NCBI RefSeq assembly: GCF_026210795.1
Contig: NC_089446.1
Span: 2,013,001 to 2,077,000, forward strand
Source of the DNA: Rhizophagus irregularis
Lineage: Eukaryota; Glomeromycota; Glomeromycetes; Glomerales; Glomeraceae
Direction: 5' to 3'
Length of the DNA: 64,000 bases
This document shows, piece by piece, positions 21,534 to 32,491 of the stretch. Made by a program: the position numbers and the translations under genes. The notes under the pieces were generated by a model. The model saw only the letters and a program-made list of their open reading frames with translations, was not told the origin of the DNA and searched no databases. Each line of letters starts with the position of its first letter. Positions within the stretch are counted from its first letter, which is position 1.

Positions 21534-22341
21534 TAGATGAAGAAAGAGCCTGCCAATAGATAGTAATAGTATCATTAAGACCTAAATTATAAGCTATTTA
21601 TAAGTGTGATAAAAGTACTTTAACTCATTCAAAAGCATTTTCTTATTCTTATTCTGTCTTTCTTTCTACTTTTCAGTTAGTACTGCTAATAAATTATGGA
21701 TTTTAGCTCAAAAAACACAAAAAATCTTAATAAAAACTAAAAAAAAGGGTTTTAATAAAGTAGGGGTATTTAAAGTATATTATATTAAGAAAAAATAAAA
21801 AAAATAAAAAAATATTTTTTTCAAAAATATGGTTTTCCTATAGCATAGGGAAAGTTTGTTTTTATTGGTTATAATCAATGTATATCACGTTATTATGATT
21901 GGCTAAATAAAATAATACGTGATAATACTACACGTATTACAAATCATCCTATGAGTCATTTTCAACTCATCTGTAGGGGTTTTAACTATTCAATATGGTC
22001 CAAAAAAATCATGGCCCATATTTAGTATGAAATTGTAATAATCAAGTGATTCGTTTTCTTTAATTCATTTCATTAGCATATGAGAAAGCTCAAAAAAAAA
22101 AAAAAAGAAACATATAAATATACATATCTAATAATTAGACAACAATTGTGTCATAGTCATTATATGAGTATTGTTGAACTTTACGATACTCAAAAGTTAG
22201 AAGTTCTTTTTTTTTTAGAACCAGATAAAGAAAATTCAAATCATAAATATTAAAATGATTGAAAATTAAATTTTTTTATAACTAATTTTTTATTTATTAC
22301 ATACAAAATCAAAAAGCAATTCATTTACCAAGTAGGTTACT
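21534..22341. other. Spacer
   Basis: AT-rich, with a few poly(A) runs. No supported gene. Confidence 0.5.
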
Positions 22342-23524
22342 ATGCTTACAAAGGTTCCATATGAGTGGCATGGTAATTTAAAGCTTAATCCTATCCATTT
22401 TAAACAAATGATAGAAAAAGCAGACCCATATTTATAAGGTCTTTTTGATAAATTAGTAAAGGCATTAGTTTCTGATAAAAAATCTGTATATAATAAAGTT
22501 GAAGCAAGAAAAACAATTGTAAGTCTATGTTATATCATGGCTGAAATGTAAAATAAGTTTATTAATGATTTCAAGTTAGAAATTGGATTATATTTATCAG
22601 TATTGGATGCAACATGTGTTGCAATTAATACAATAAATAGTATTGGATTTTCTGCTTATTATATAATAGTTAATAATTTTAAACATAAAATTGCCAATGA
22701 ACATTCATTAAATATCAGAAAATTTCTCTCTGAACATGTAAGTAAAAAAATATATTTTTTTTTTATTTGAAGAACTACTATTAACCAAAATTTAATTACC
22801 AATCAGAGTGACCATTTGTACGTTTATAATCTAAATAATTATCATGATATACATAAAAAAAGAAGACCAGATGCCATAACTTTATCTACTGCCAAACATA
22901 TGGCCACTTGAATCTGTAAGCAGGTTTCAGGTTGTGCACCAATACCTATTATTTTTAACAACGTGTCAGTTCATAATCTAGTAAATATTGATGCAAGCAA
23001 TAAATTAATTCAGGAATATCATGGAATATTTGATATTGCATATACTAAAGCTCTAAATGGTCTGGATTGATCCGGATTGAAGAGTAATCCGAGATCAGAC
23101 TGAAAAATTAGTTCATTTTGGTCCAGTTCAGTTTACATTAAAAAGAGAATCTAGGATCAGACTGGACTGGACTAGTTATCTTGGTCCAGTCCAGTCCAGT
23201 CCTATAATGAAAAAACATTGCACATTTTTTTTATAATAATATATTAAAAAAAAATGTTTTCGCAACATTTTTTCATTAAATTAATTAAAAAAATGTTGCA
23301 AAAATGTTTTTCTAATTAAAATTACTTTGAAAAAATGTTTCGCAACATTTTTTCATTAAATTATTATAGAAACGTTGCGAAAATATTTTTTCTATAATAA
23401 TATATTAAAAAAAAACGTTTTTGCAACATTTTTTCATTAAATTATTATAAAAACATTGCAAAAACATTTTTTCTATAATAATATATTAAAAAAAAATGTT
23501 TTCACAACGTTTTTTCATTAAATT

Positions 23525-23908
23525 TAAAGATGTAATATGTAATTATTTTTAAAAGGTTGTAAGGTTGCAACTATTACAACATACATACAACACTTTTGTT
23601 GTAATTACAACACAATATTATAATCGTTATATAGTATAATAATTACTACTAGTATTGTAATTATTATATAGTGTTGTAATTATTTCTAATTATACAAATA
23701 TGTATTATAATACATTAATCATTTTTTTTATAATAATATTTGTTTTATAAAAACTTATTTTTGTAATTTTTATTTTTCAAAAAGGAAATTTTTGAACAAT
23801 CATAAGTGTTGTAATATTACAACACTTTAACTTTAAAAGTAGTAATAGGTTGCAACCCTTATTATTACAACACAAAATAGTAATTATCAATTACATACTA
23901 CATCTTTA
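23525..23908. mobile_element. hAT-like MITE, 384 bp, 8-bp target duplication
   Basis: Ends TAAAGATGTAATATGTAATT and, inverted, TAAAGATGTAGTATGTAATT, flanked by ATTAAATT (23517-23524 and 23909-23916). Rich in TTGTAAT/ATTACAAC words. Inserted in the minisatellite core of the enclosing element. Confidence 0.8.
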
Positions 23909-23929
23909 ATTAAATTAATTAAAAAAATG

Positions 23930-24415
23930 TTGCAAAAACGTTTTTTAATTAAAATTACTTTGAAAAAACGTTTTTTTTAATTAAAATTACTTTGAAAAAA
24001 CGTTTTTTTTAATTAAAATTACTTTGAAAAAACGTTTTTTTTAATTAAAATTACTTTGAAAAAACATTTTTTTAATTAAAATTACTTTGAAAAAACGTTT
24101 TTTTTAATTAAAATTACTTTGAAAAAACGTTTTTTTAATTAAAATTACTTTGAAAAAACATTTTTTTAATTAAAATTACTTTGAAAAAATGTTTTTTTTA
24201 ATTAAAATTACTTTGAAAAAATGTGTTTTTTAATTAAAATTACTTTGAAAAAACGTTTTTTTAATTAAAATTACTTTGAAAAAACATTTTCTTAATTAAA
24301 ATTACTTTGAAAAAACGTTTTTTTTAATTAAAATTACTTTGAAAAAATGTTTTTTTAATTAAAATTACTTTGAAAAAATGTTTTTTTTAATTAAAATTAC
24401 TTTGAAAAACGTTTT
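23930..24415. repeat. 32-bp tandem array, about 15 copies
   Basis: Unit AATTAAAATTACTTTG followed by AAAAAACGTTTTTTTT, 31-33 bp, with (A)CG, (A)TG and (A)CA variants at the only CpG. Three or four more copies occur at 24545-24665. This simple array appears to be a locally amplified half of the longer palindromic unit. Confidence 0.85.
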
Positions 24416-24870
24416 GCAACATTTTTTCATTAAATTATTATAGAAATGTTGCGAAAACATTTTTTCTATAATAATATATTAAAAAAAAATGTTTTCACAA
24501 CATTTTTTCATTAAATTAATTAAAAAAACGTTGCAAAAACATTTTTTAATTAAAATTACTTTAAAAAAATGTTTTTTTAATTAAAATTACTTTGAAAAAA
24601 CATTTTTTTTAATTAAAATTACTTTGAAAAAACATTTTTTTTAATTAAAATTACTTTGAAAAACGTTTTGCAACATTTTTTCGTTAAATTATTATAGAAA
24701 TGTTGCGAAAATATTTTTTCTATAATAATATTTTAAAAAAAACGTTTTCGCAACATTTTTTCATTAAATTAATTAAAAAAAACATTGCGTAAACATTTTT
24801 TTATAACAATATATTAAAAAAATGGTTCACAACGTTTTTTTATTTAATAATTACAATCACAACGGTTTTA

Positions 24871-25044
24871 CAGCTATTTTCTAAATTATTAACTCCTCCC
24901 TGTTATTTTTAAAAAATTTTTCAGATACAGTCAGCCTGAATTACTGTGTCTGACGGCGTTTGACTGCGTCTAATTGCATCTGACTGTGTCTGAAAAATTT
25001 TTTAAAAATAACAGGAAGGAGGTCAATAATTTAGAAAATAGCTG
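24871..25044. mobile_element. Palindromic TA-flanked MITE, 174 bp
   Basis: Arms CAGCTATTTTCTAAATTATT and AATAATTTAGAAAATAGCTG pair almost perfectly through CAGATACAGTCAG / CTGACTGTGTCTG. TA lies on both sides (24869-24870 and 25045-25046). It is the innermost layer of the nest at 22.3-28.0 kb. Confidence 0.8.
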
Positions 25045-26770
25045 TATTATAAAATTATTGTGAAAATGTTTATTTAGTCCAATCCATAAAATTTGGTCTG
25101 GATTAGATTTATAATCTGAAATTAGACCAGACCGGACTGAATATTTTGGTCCAGATTAGATTTATAATCCGAAATCAGACCAGACCAGACTGAATATTTT
25201 GGTCTGAATTGAAACATCAACCCAGTCCTGACCAATCTGAATTTTTAGTTCAGATTGCCAGATTAGGACTGGACCGATTAGAGCTTTAGCATACACTAAT
25301 CGTAAAAAGTAATGGCTTATTAATGAACAATTAGCTATTGATACTTTTGATCAAATTGAACTACTCACAGTGCATTGTTATAATGATGCCATTGCTGAAT
25401 AAAAAGAAGAATGTTCAATGAAAGAAGTATGATTAATTGGGTTTCAAGAAAAGAATTTGCATTCTCTGAATGATTATGTAACAACATTACAAATGATCTT
25501 GGATATTAATAAAGATACTGAATACTTACAAAATCATATTGCACTATTAGTAGCAGATTGGCCTGGACAGTTATTTGTTCGTAAAGCAATAACAAATTTG
25601 CATAAGTTGGATTCACAATATTCAATACCAACTGGGATTAACTCATTTATTCCAATTTTAGGCCCTTTTCACATATCTCTAAATAGCAGAGAATATATAT
25701 TAATTATATATTATACCTTCTTTCAAAAACTATTTCATTTTGTATTTGGTAAAAGAAAAGTATTAGCAAAGAAACCCAAATCTTGAAAAATTAATTTGCT
25801 TCTTGATACTATTTTAACAAAATTTGAAAATACCTGTAAAGACATAGAATACCGTAAGGTTATTGACTTGTTGGATAATATAATTCCTGCAACTTTAGAT
25901 GTATATTTTATTCTTTTTTGATTTGGTTTATTCAATGAATATATAGAAACAATTTTTTAAAATTTGGACATTTACACTTAGATGGAAATGTCATAATTAT
26001 AATAAAGTACCATTAGCCTTCTTATCAGATAGTTTTTATTAGCAAGATACAAACCATCCATTTGCTGAAGCTGTAAAATTATTTTTAGTAAACTTTAATA
26101 ATTATTATCATATTTTTCCAAAATTAGTTACTTTTTTTTTACAAGGATTTCGGTTAAAAAACTTGGGAAGATGCTTAATTTTGAAAGTTTTTTTACTAGT
26201 ATTTTATATAAAAATCTTTTTATCAAAGTACAAAAAGTTGGTAGGGGTGCTTAATTTTGGGGGTGACTAATTTTAGAAAAATACAGTATGTTGAGAATAT
26301 GTATAGTAAAATAAGATCTTAAACACCAATGTTAACAATATAATAAAATAAGCTTATGTGATTAGTATTTTATTTTGCCAACTATTTTTTATTTCTATTT
26401 GTTGTTTTATGCAATATACACTTTTAACATTATTTAATCTTTATGTAAAGAACGAAACCATTGTAAATTTAAAGATACTTTTCAAAAAATAAAGGCATAT
26501 TCTTACAAGCCATCATTGTTAAACATTCTGGCAGAAAAAACATTATTATTTTTATTAGACTATTTTTAGAGAATTTTTAAGAATCATGGGAAAAGTAGTA
26601 AATTATATAAATCAAAGAAAAAGATACAATGTCAATTAGCTACCTTGAGAGAGACTGTTAATACAAATGTCTTCCAATAGAATACAATACAAATATGCCT
26701 TTATTGCCAAATTCTTGTGATCATTGCCGTAAAAAACTTGATGATGGCGAAGTATTGATTTGTGGGTATA

Positions 26771-27731
26771 CAGTCAACTCTCTTTATAGTCACACATTTG
26801 GGACAGTCCATATTTGGTGATTATAAAGAGATGTGACTATATAAAAAATTTCTTATATTTGTATATCATAATTCCGGCCAAAAATTAACATAATTTTAGC
26901 CAGAATTATACTTAAACCTTTATTGTATCGTAACTTCACCAATATTAATCGTAGAGAGATGATCTTACCGCCATTCGATTCGTCTTGATGAGACGGTTCT
27001 AATGGTATAAAATACGTCGAAATCCAATCACTAGATTAATTTCCGAAATTAAAAAAATATTAATGGTTTTTGTGTGATAACTCTGTTAATATTGATCCTA
27101 GAAAGTCGATCTTACTACCATTCGATTCGTCTTGATGAGACGAATCTAATGGTATAAAATACATCGAAATCCAATCACTAGATCAATTTCCGAAATTAAA
27201 AAATATTAAATGGTTTTTAAGTAATAACTTCGTCAATATTGATCACAGAGAGATGAGCTTACCACCATTCGATTCGTCTCGATGAGGCGATTCCAACGAG
27301 CTATAAATCATCTTTTTACAATCACTAGGTACCGAGAAATCTAGCAAAATGTTAAATGGCGCAGTAAACGTAAATCAAGAAATATTATAATGCCGATGTT
27401 TAACATTTTGTTGAATAACTCGTCAGCCAGTGATCGGAAAAGGATAAAACTACCACCATTCGATTCGTCTCAGTGAGACGATTCTAACAAGCTATGACAC
27501 ATCTTTGTACGATTATTAGATGCCAAGTTATTTAATATATTCTTTATATAACCGTGATTATAAACGGTTCTTTTTAATATAAGATTTTTGAGGATAGGTG
27601 TGATAGTGACTATAGATAGATTGTGACTATATAGGATAGATTTTAATAATAAAGTGTTTTGAACATTCAACTGGTGTGACTATATAGTAGAATGTGACTA
27701 TAACGGGAGTGACTATAGAGGGAGTTGACTG
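26771..27731. mobile_element. pogo/Tigger-like non-autonomous element, 961 bp (empty-site copy)
   Basis: Ends CAGTCAACTCTCTTTATAGTC and, inverted, CAGTCAACTCCCTCTATAGTC, with TA at 26769-26770 and 27732-27733. Inverted relative to the copy at 6648-9561 and nearly identical where compared, including an identical meaningless 66-codon frame (6709-6909 and 27470-27670). It lacks the SINE-like insert and so records the pre-insertion site. Inserted into the Cys-rich end of the decayed gene. Confidence 0.85.
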
Positions 27732-27987
27732 TAGTTATCATTTTAAGTATTATCAAATGATAGAATATGGTTGTCATCATTGTGACGAATACTACAAATG
27801 CAAAATTTATAGTAATGTGAACTCTTTCTTAGATCAATTAGAAAAGGGATCAAATGTTTTTACTTTTGATGAACAAGACAAAACTTCAACAGAAGAAAAT
27901 GAGACAGTGGAAGAAGTGGAAATAAATGGAAGCCAGGAAGTGCATACAGAACTTTTAATTGCACTTATTCATGTTAATACCTGGTGA

Positions 27988-28653
27988 TATTGTCTGTAAT
28001 TTAGTTAAAATGTATTAACTATTGTAATGTGTTATTTTTTTTCATGTATAAAAGACAAAATTAAATAAATTACTTATTCTTGTAATATTTTAAAACAAAT
28101 ACTCTGTTTAGAATAACATTTTGTAAGTTCAGTTTGAAATTTACTAAGAATAACTTCAATTTCAATCCTATTGCCATAATTATAGAAAATACTTCATATA
28201 AAATCTCTGAAACATTGGATGTCATTGGATGTTATTAGTTCTAGAGAAGAAAATAGATTTAAAGAACATATTTGTAAAGTTTCATTATGTGTCATTTAGT
28301 AGTATTTGTGGCTTATCATATGGTCGATTATAATTTAGTTGAATACTATTGTAAAATACATATAAATAATTGTGTAACAATTATTACCAAATTTAAACTT
28401 TCCCTATGCTTTCTCCTATAAACCAGTTATATATAGCCACTATTATACCAAATACTTAATATATATTTTACTTTTATTAATAATTAAACCTCTTTACAAT
28501 AGATTTTCACATAATTTATGATATGTAAATCATAAAAAACATTTTTCTTTTTTTTAAAAAAGTCTTATATTTTAATACTTAGTTTTAATACAAACTAACC
28601 AATAAAATAGTATAGTAGTAGTACATTTATTAAGTAATTGTAGTTTATGATTA
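27988..28653. other. AT-rich spacer
   Basis: No supported gene. It starts with the presumed 3' region of the decayed gene. Confidence 0.5.
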
Positions 28654-28721
28654 CAGTTACACCCCTGTATATTTATCATTTTTAACTAAACCAACTTGGT
28701 GACTATAAAAGGGTCTAACTG
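28654..28721. mobile_element. Short pogo-like MITE, 68 bp
   Basis: Ends CAGTTACACCCCTGTATATT and, inverted, CAGTTAGACCCTTTTATAGT, with TA on both sides (28652-28653 and 28722-28723). It lies about 480 bp upstream of the first BTB gene. Confidence 0.6.
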
Positions 28722-28723
28722 TA

Positions 28724-29196
28724 GTTAAAAAGTTAACAAAATTTAATGTACTAGTTAACAAAAAAATAAATAAATAAATTAGTTATCTAAAAATTTATAT
28801 AATTTTTTATGCTTATATTAATTATGTCGATCGTGTGACACATGACAATGACAAAACCTAAAATTGTTATGAACTTTATAAAAACATAAGTGAGTGCGAT
28901 AAGAAACAAAACCATAAGTTGGATTTTTCAAAAATATAAAAGAAATTTATAAATAATTATAGGATATAATTAAAATTCTTTGCTAATAAGAGATTTCTTT
29001 GAGATAATTTTAATCGATACATATATGCTAAAATGAGGCTGAAATCTTTGAGGCTTTGATTGTGTTACAAAGCATTTTAATAAAAAAATTTATTTTGTAT
29101 TTGAACCCATAAGTGGATAATGCCTCGTTTCTTTTTTTAAACCACATTTTTTCTGTTTAAAAAATTTGGGAAATAATAAGTTAAATTTTTTTAATA
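28724..29196. promoter_or_regulatory. Upstream region of the first BTB gene
   Basis: AT-rich with a T-run (TTTCTTTTTTT, about 29127-29137) some 60 bases before the start codon. No specific element can be named. Confidence 0.3.
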
Positions 29197-30618
29197 ATGA
29201 CAGCTTCATCTAGACCAGATGCAAATCAAAATAATTCTCCGAGAGGAAAATCCTTAGAAAATGATTTAAAACAGCTACTTTATGATAAAAGGTTCTTTGA
29301 CATTAAGTTAAGATGTTCAGATGAAGTTGTCATAAATGCTTGTAAAGCCATCTTATCCAATCGTTGCAACGTATTTAATAATCTTATTTTTGATGAGTGT
29401 GGAAAAATTAATAATGATATTAAATTTTACGAAATTAATTCAACAGCAATGAATATTTTACTTGAATTTTTATATACTTCTAAAGTTGAAAAAGAAAGAT
29501 TAACAGTTGAAAATGTTGTTGAAGTTTATTATGCAGCAATATATTTTGAATTAGATGTTCTTCAGAAACGTATTATAGAATTTATTAAACAATCTTTGGA
29601 AGAAAGAGATGAAGATTTAGGGAAAAAACTTTTATCCCAATTTGTCGAAAAATTTTCCACAGATGCAGATAATGAGATGGCTCAGGTTTTGGTCGATTGG
29701 GTTGCAAAAATTAAATTAGTTCCTATAGATGACTCATTATCATTGTTTGGATTAAAATACCTTTTATGTAAGACTTTCAGAGTTAGAAAACCTTTTGCGA
29801 CTACAGAATTTTCTATCTGGGAATATGCCATGAATAAGGTTAAGAGAATAGTTATAAAGACAAATTCAACGATGCAAAATTATCCATTTAATATGGATTA
29901 TGAACCAAATGTAATTCAAGAAATTAAAGATCATTTAAAACCATTACTTCCTTATCTTGATTTGTGTCGAATGGAATCAAATGAAATCGCTGATTATGTT
30001 GAACCTTTGGATATTTTTCCTACACAGAAATTATTGGATACTTATCGTCGAATGTCTCAGCAGTCTCAGTCTCAGTCTCAAGGAAGTAGAAATTTGGAAA
30101 CGAATGAATTAGCATGTATTCGAGGAATTCCTATTTTTAGATGGATGTTGCAATCCGATGATACGAGTATAAACATTTCAAAAGATGGATTTAAACTTGA
30201 AGTTAACCAGCTGCAAAATTCTGTTAAATTTAGAACTGGAGATATCATTTTTAAAGGTAGCGGATTATATGAATGGGATATTGTAATCAAAAAATTGAGT
30301 AAAATTATTTATATTGGCATATGTAGTATTGATGAGGATGTTAATAAAAATGAAATAGATTATCATGGATATTGTGGGTGGGTTCTTGGTTCTGATGGTT
30401 ACGTTTATCATAAGAAAGACTGGAAATGGTATGATGCAAGATTTAAAGAAAGTGATATTGTTACCGTTCATTTAGATATGACAAAGAAATCATGTTCTTT
30501 CTCAGTTAATGGTATAAGACGACCAAATGTTTCCGAATGGACAAATATTTCTTCTGAAGTTCGTCCTGTTGTTTCAATAAGACAAAGTGGCAAGTTACAT
30601 GTACAACCTCATATTTAA
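29197..30618 (+). CDS. BTB-BACK-SPRY-like protein 1 (473 aa)
   Basis: Intronless. The ATG at 29197 is followed by a short Ser/Asn-rich leader and GKSLENDLKQLLYDKRFFDI, the entry to a BTB/POZ domain (about residues 30-125: DIKLRCSDE, NACKAILSNRCNVFNNL, LEFLYTSK, YYAAIYFELDVLQ). Residues about 135-290 form a BACK-like helical region (GKKLLSQFVEKFS, LVDWVAKIKL). Residues about 308-473 form a SPRY/B30.2-like beta domain (RGIPIFRW, GLYEWDIVI, IYIGICS, CGWVLGSDGYVYHKKDWKW, CSFSVNG). BTB proteins of this build commonly act as Cullin-3 substrate adaptors, with the C-terminal domain binding the target; that role is inferred. First of five tandem paralogues on the + strand. Confidence 0.88.
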   Translation: MTASSRPDANQNNSPRGKSLENDLKQLLYDKRFFDIKLRCSDEVVINACKAILSNRCNVFNNLIFDECGKINNDIKFYEINSTAMNILLEFLYTSKVEKERLTVENVVEVYYAAIYFELDVLQKRIIEFIKQSLEERDEDLGKKLLSQFVEKFSTDADNEMAQVLVDWVAKIKLVPIDDSLSLFGLKYLLCKTFRVRKPFATTEFSIWEYAMNKVKRIVIKTNSTMQNYPFNMDYEPNVIQEIKDHLKPLLPYLDLCRMESNEIADYVEPLDIFPTQKLLDTYRRMSQQSQSQSQGSRNLETNELACIRGIPIFRWMLQSDDTSINISKDGFKLEVNQLQNSVKFRTGDIIFKGSGLYEWDIVIKKLSKIIYIGICSIDEDVNKNEIDYHGYCGWVLGSDGYVYHKKDWKWYDARFKESDIVTVHLDMTKKSCSFSVNGIRRPNVSEWTNISSEVRPVVSIRQSGKLHVQPHI

Positions 30619-32374
30619 GAATTTTTTCTGTATATTAAAAAAGTAAATGTTTAAAGAGAATAAATACTTTCTTTGAACTTCCAACATCGTCAACTTGTAC
30701 CTCCTTTTATACTTTTTTTCTCTATAATAAATTTCATAATTCGTAAAGTTAAATAATTTATTTCTTGACTGAATCAAAAAAAGGTGAACGTTATTTGGTC
30801 GTGGCGAATGTTTAGGGTTTGACGGTTTGAATACCACACGACTCATAAAAAGTAATTTCCTTAACTATAGTATATCTCCTTGATGACCATTATTGAGCCT
30901 TGGAGTGGAACTATTTCCTTCCTTTTTCAAATACTAAACAGCATAGTACTTAACAATATATACTGTATATGTGAAAGGCATTTTAGTGATGAAAAGAATA
31001 CCCTTATTAGTTGAACTTATCGGAAAAAGCTTCTCTACAAAATGAAAGATCTCGAAAACTCTTCTCGATAATCCTGATCAAAGATATGAGCAACTTATCG
31101 GGAAATGAGTTACGGTGCGAATTTAATATGACGTATAGGATTTTATTGTTTAGGATCGTTAAAAAATCATGAAGCCACATTCTTTAAAGAATGCGTAAAT
31201 ATTTATTACCGTAAACACAAACAAAAATGCGAATCTAAATCATAATAATCAAAATTCACGATGAAAAAAAAAAAATGTTTTATATGATGCCTCTTCACCC
31301 CCAAAAAAGTGTGTGGCTAATATGTTTTTGATTAGGGAATATAAATTATATGTATTTTTACTTTCATTTTTATTTTTCACAAAAACGAATTTGAACTCTT
31401 TGATTTTAAGAATTCGGATGACATTTAAATTTTTATGTATATCAACAAATACCAGATTCATGTTCGGATAGTGTAGCATGGTTAATAAGTTCACGGTAAG
31501 TGAAACATTCAAAGAGAAGTTTTTTAATTGGAGAAAATTTGTAATATTGAAGAAATTTGAGAGGAGAAAGTTCAAAAATTTTCAAAGTAGAGCCGGAGAA
31601 GTATTTAATAATGAATTAAAGTTATTGATGAAACGATTTTTTTAGCTTCAAACAAATTGAATTTGCAGAAGATAATAATGTTGTTATTATAATTGCTAAA
31701 GCTGAAAGTGAAAGAATTATTTTAAATGTTGAATATACTAGAAGAGATTATCCTTTTTTTAAATACTGTATTTATCAAATTTTACTTTTTATTATTAATT
31801 TTGTTAATCCTTTGCTACTCAATTAAACTTTTTAAAAGACTGTGTGGTTAAATTTATGGAAAAAAAGGAAGAGAAGGTATATGGCGTAATTATAAATCGG
31901 CATTTCCGACCGCATGTATACACTGATTATAACAGATAACTTGTTAGATTTCTATTTGACACCATATAATAATAATCCAGTATTAGATACTTGTATGATT
32001 TCATAACTAATTTTACTTTTAACAATAGTCATTTAAAGATCACATAGGTTATTCCAATTAAAGTTTTCACATCTGTCGAGAGATAATTTAACTTAAAATA
32101 AAAATTTTTTTGACGATCGAGATAAACCCTTTTTTTCCAAAAATGCTGTATAATTTGTACTACAATTATAAAACGATTATTGCGATTGTAGTTAATAATA
32201 CCAAATTTAGTTGGATTGTGTGCTGCTGTAACTATGCATATAAAAAAATCGATTAGTTACTTCATTTGGATAGCTCTGTATTTCTGTGTATGGGAAATTT
32301 GATTAGATGGATTATGACTATCAGTTATCATTGAGCATAAAAAAACATTGAATAAAACAAGAGTTAGATGCAAT
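30619..32374. other. Intergenic stretch between BTB genes 1 and 2
   Basis: 1.7 kb without a convincing gene. Short frames at 30595-30846 and 31249-31575 (minus) have no recognisable wording. Confidence 0.5.
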
Positions 32375-32481
32375 ATGAACCATTTACCGCTGAATTTGGT
32401 AAGTATATATATATTTCTTTTTTGAAAAAAAAATCGTATAAAAAAATCGATTAAACAACTTAAAAAATATTTTTTTTTTAG
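32375..32481 (+). promoter_or_regulatory. Putative 5'-leader intron and overlapping uORF
   Basis: An upstream ATG at 32375 opens eight codons up to a strong donor GTAAGT at 32399. A T-rich acceptor TTTTTTTTTAG ends at 32481, eleven bases before the BTB ATG. If spliced, the short upstream frame runs over the main ATG in another frame and stops just after it. Such an overlapping uORF would lower or gate translation. Inferred from splice signals alone. Confidence 0.4.
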
Positions 32482-32491
32482 CCAAATAATA

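Larger units (their letters stand above)
23047..25287. mobile_element. Minisatellite-cored TIR element (MULE-like), CCAGACC type
   Basis: Ends AAAGCTCTAAATGGTCTGG and, inverted, AAAGCTCTAATCGGTCCAG. The flanks TGCATATACT (23037-23046) and AGCATACACT (25288-25297) match in 8 of 10 bases, a slightly decayed target duplication. The insertion splits the host frame exactly at this word. It is oriented opposite to the copy at 20151. Subterminal arrays are of GGTCTGG/CCAGTCC words and the core is of AACGTT arrays. It carries two further insertions, at 23525-23908 and 24871-25044. Confidence 0.85.
22342..27987 (+). pseudogene. Decayed repetitive gene with Cys-rich C-terminus, split by nested elements
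   Basis: Begins MLTKVPYEWHGNLKLNPIHF, with protein-like text to about 23045. It is broken by the 2.24-kb element at 23047-25287, then resumes (for example SLNDYVTTLQMILDINKD, ALLVADWPGQLFVRKAIT, FHFVFGKRKVLAKKPKS) to about 26080. After AT-rich decay come CDHCRKKLDDGEVLICG, the pogo-like element 26771-27731, and a tail YYQMIEYGCHHCDEYYKC...GSQEVHTELLIALIHVNTW with a stop at 27985-27987. The Cys/His spacing suggests a lost RING- or zinc-knuckle-like end. Several in-frame stops and shifts are present. It resembles, from memory, another high-copy Rhizophagus hypothetical family; function unknown. Confidence 0.6.
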
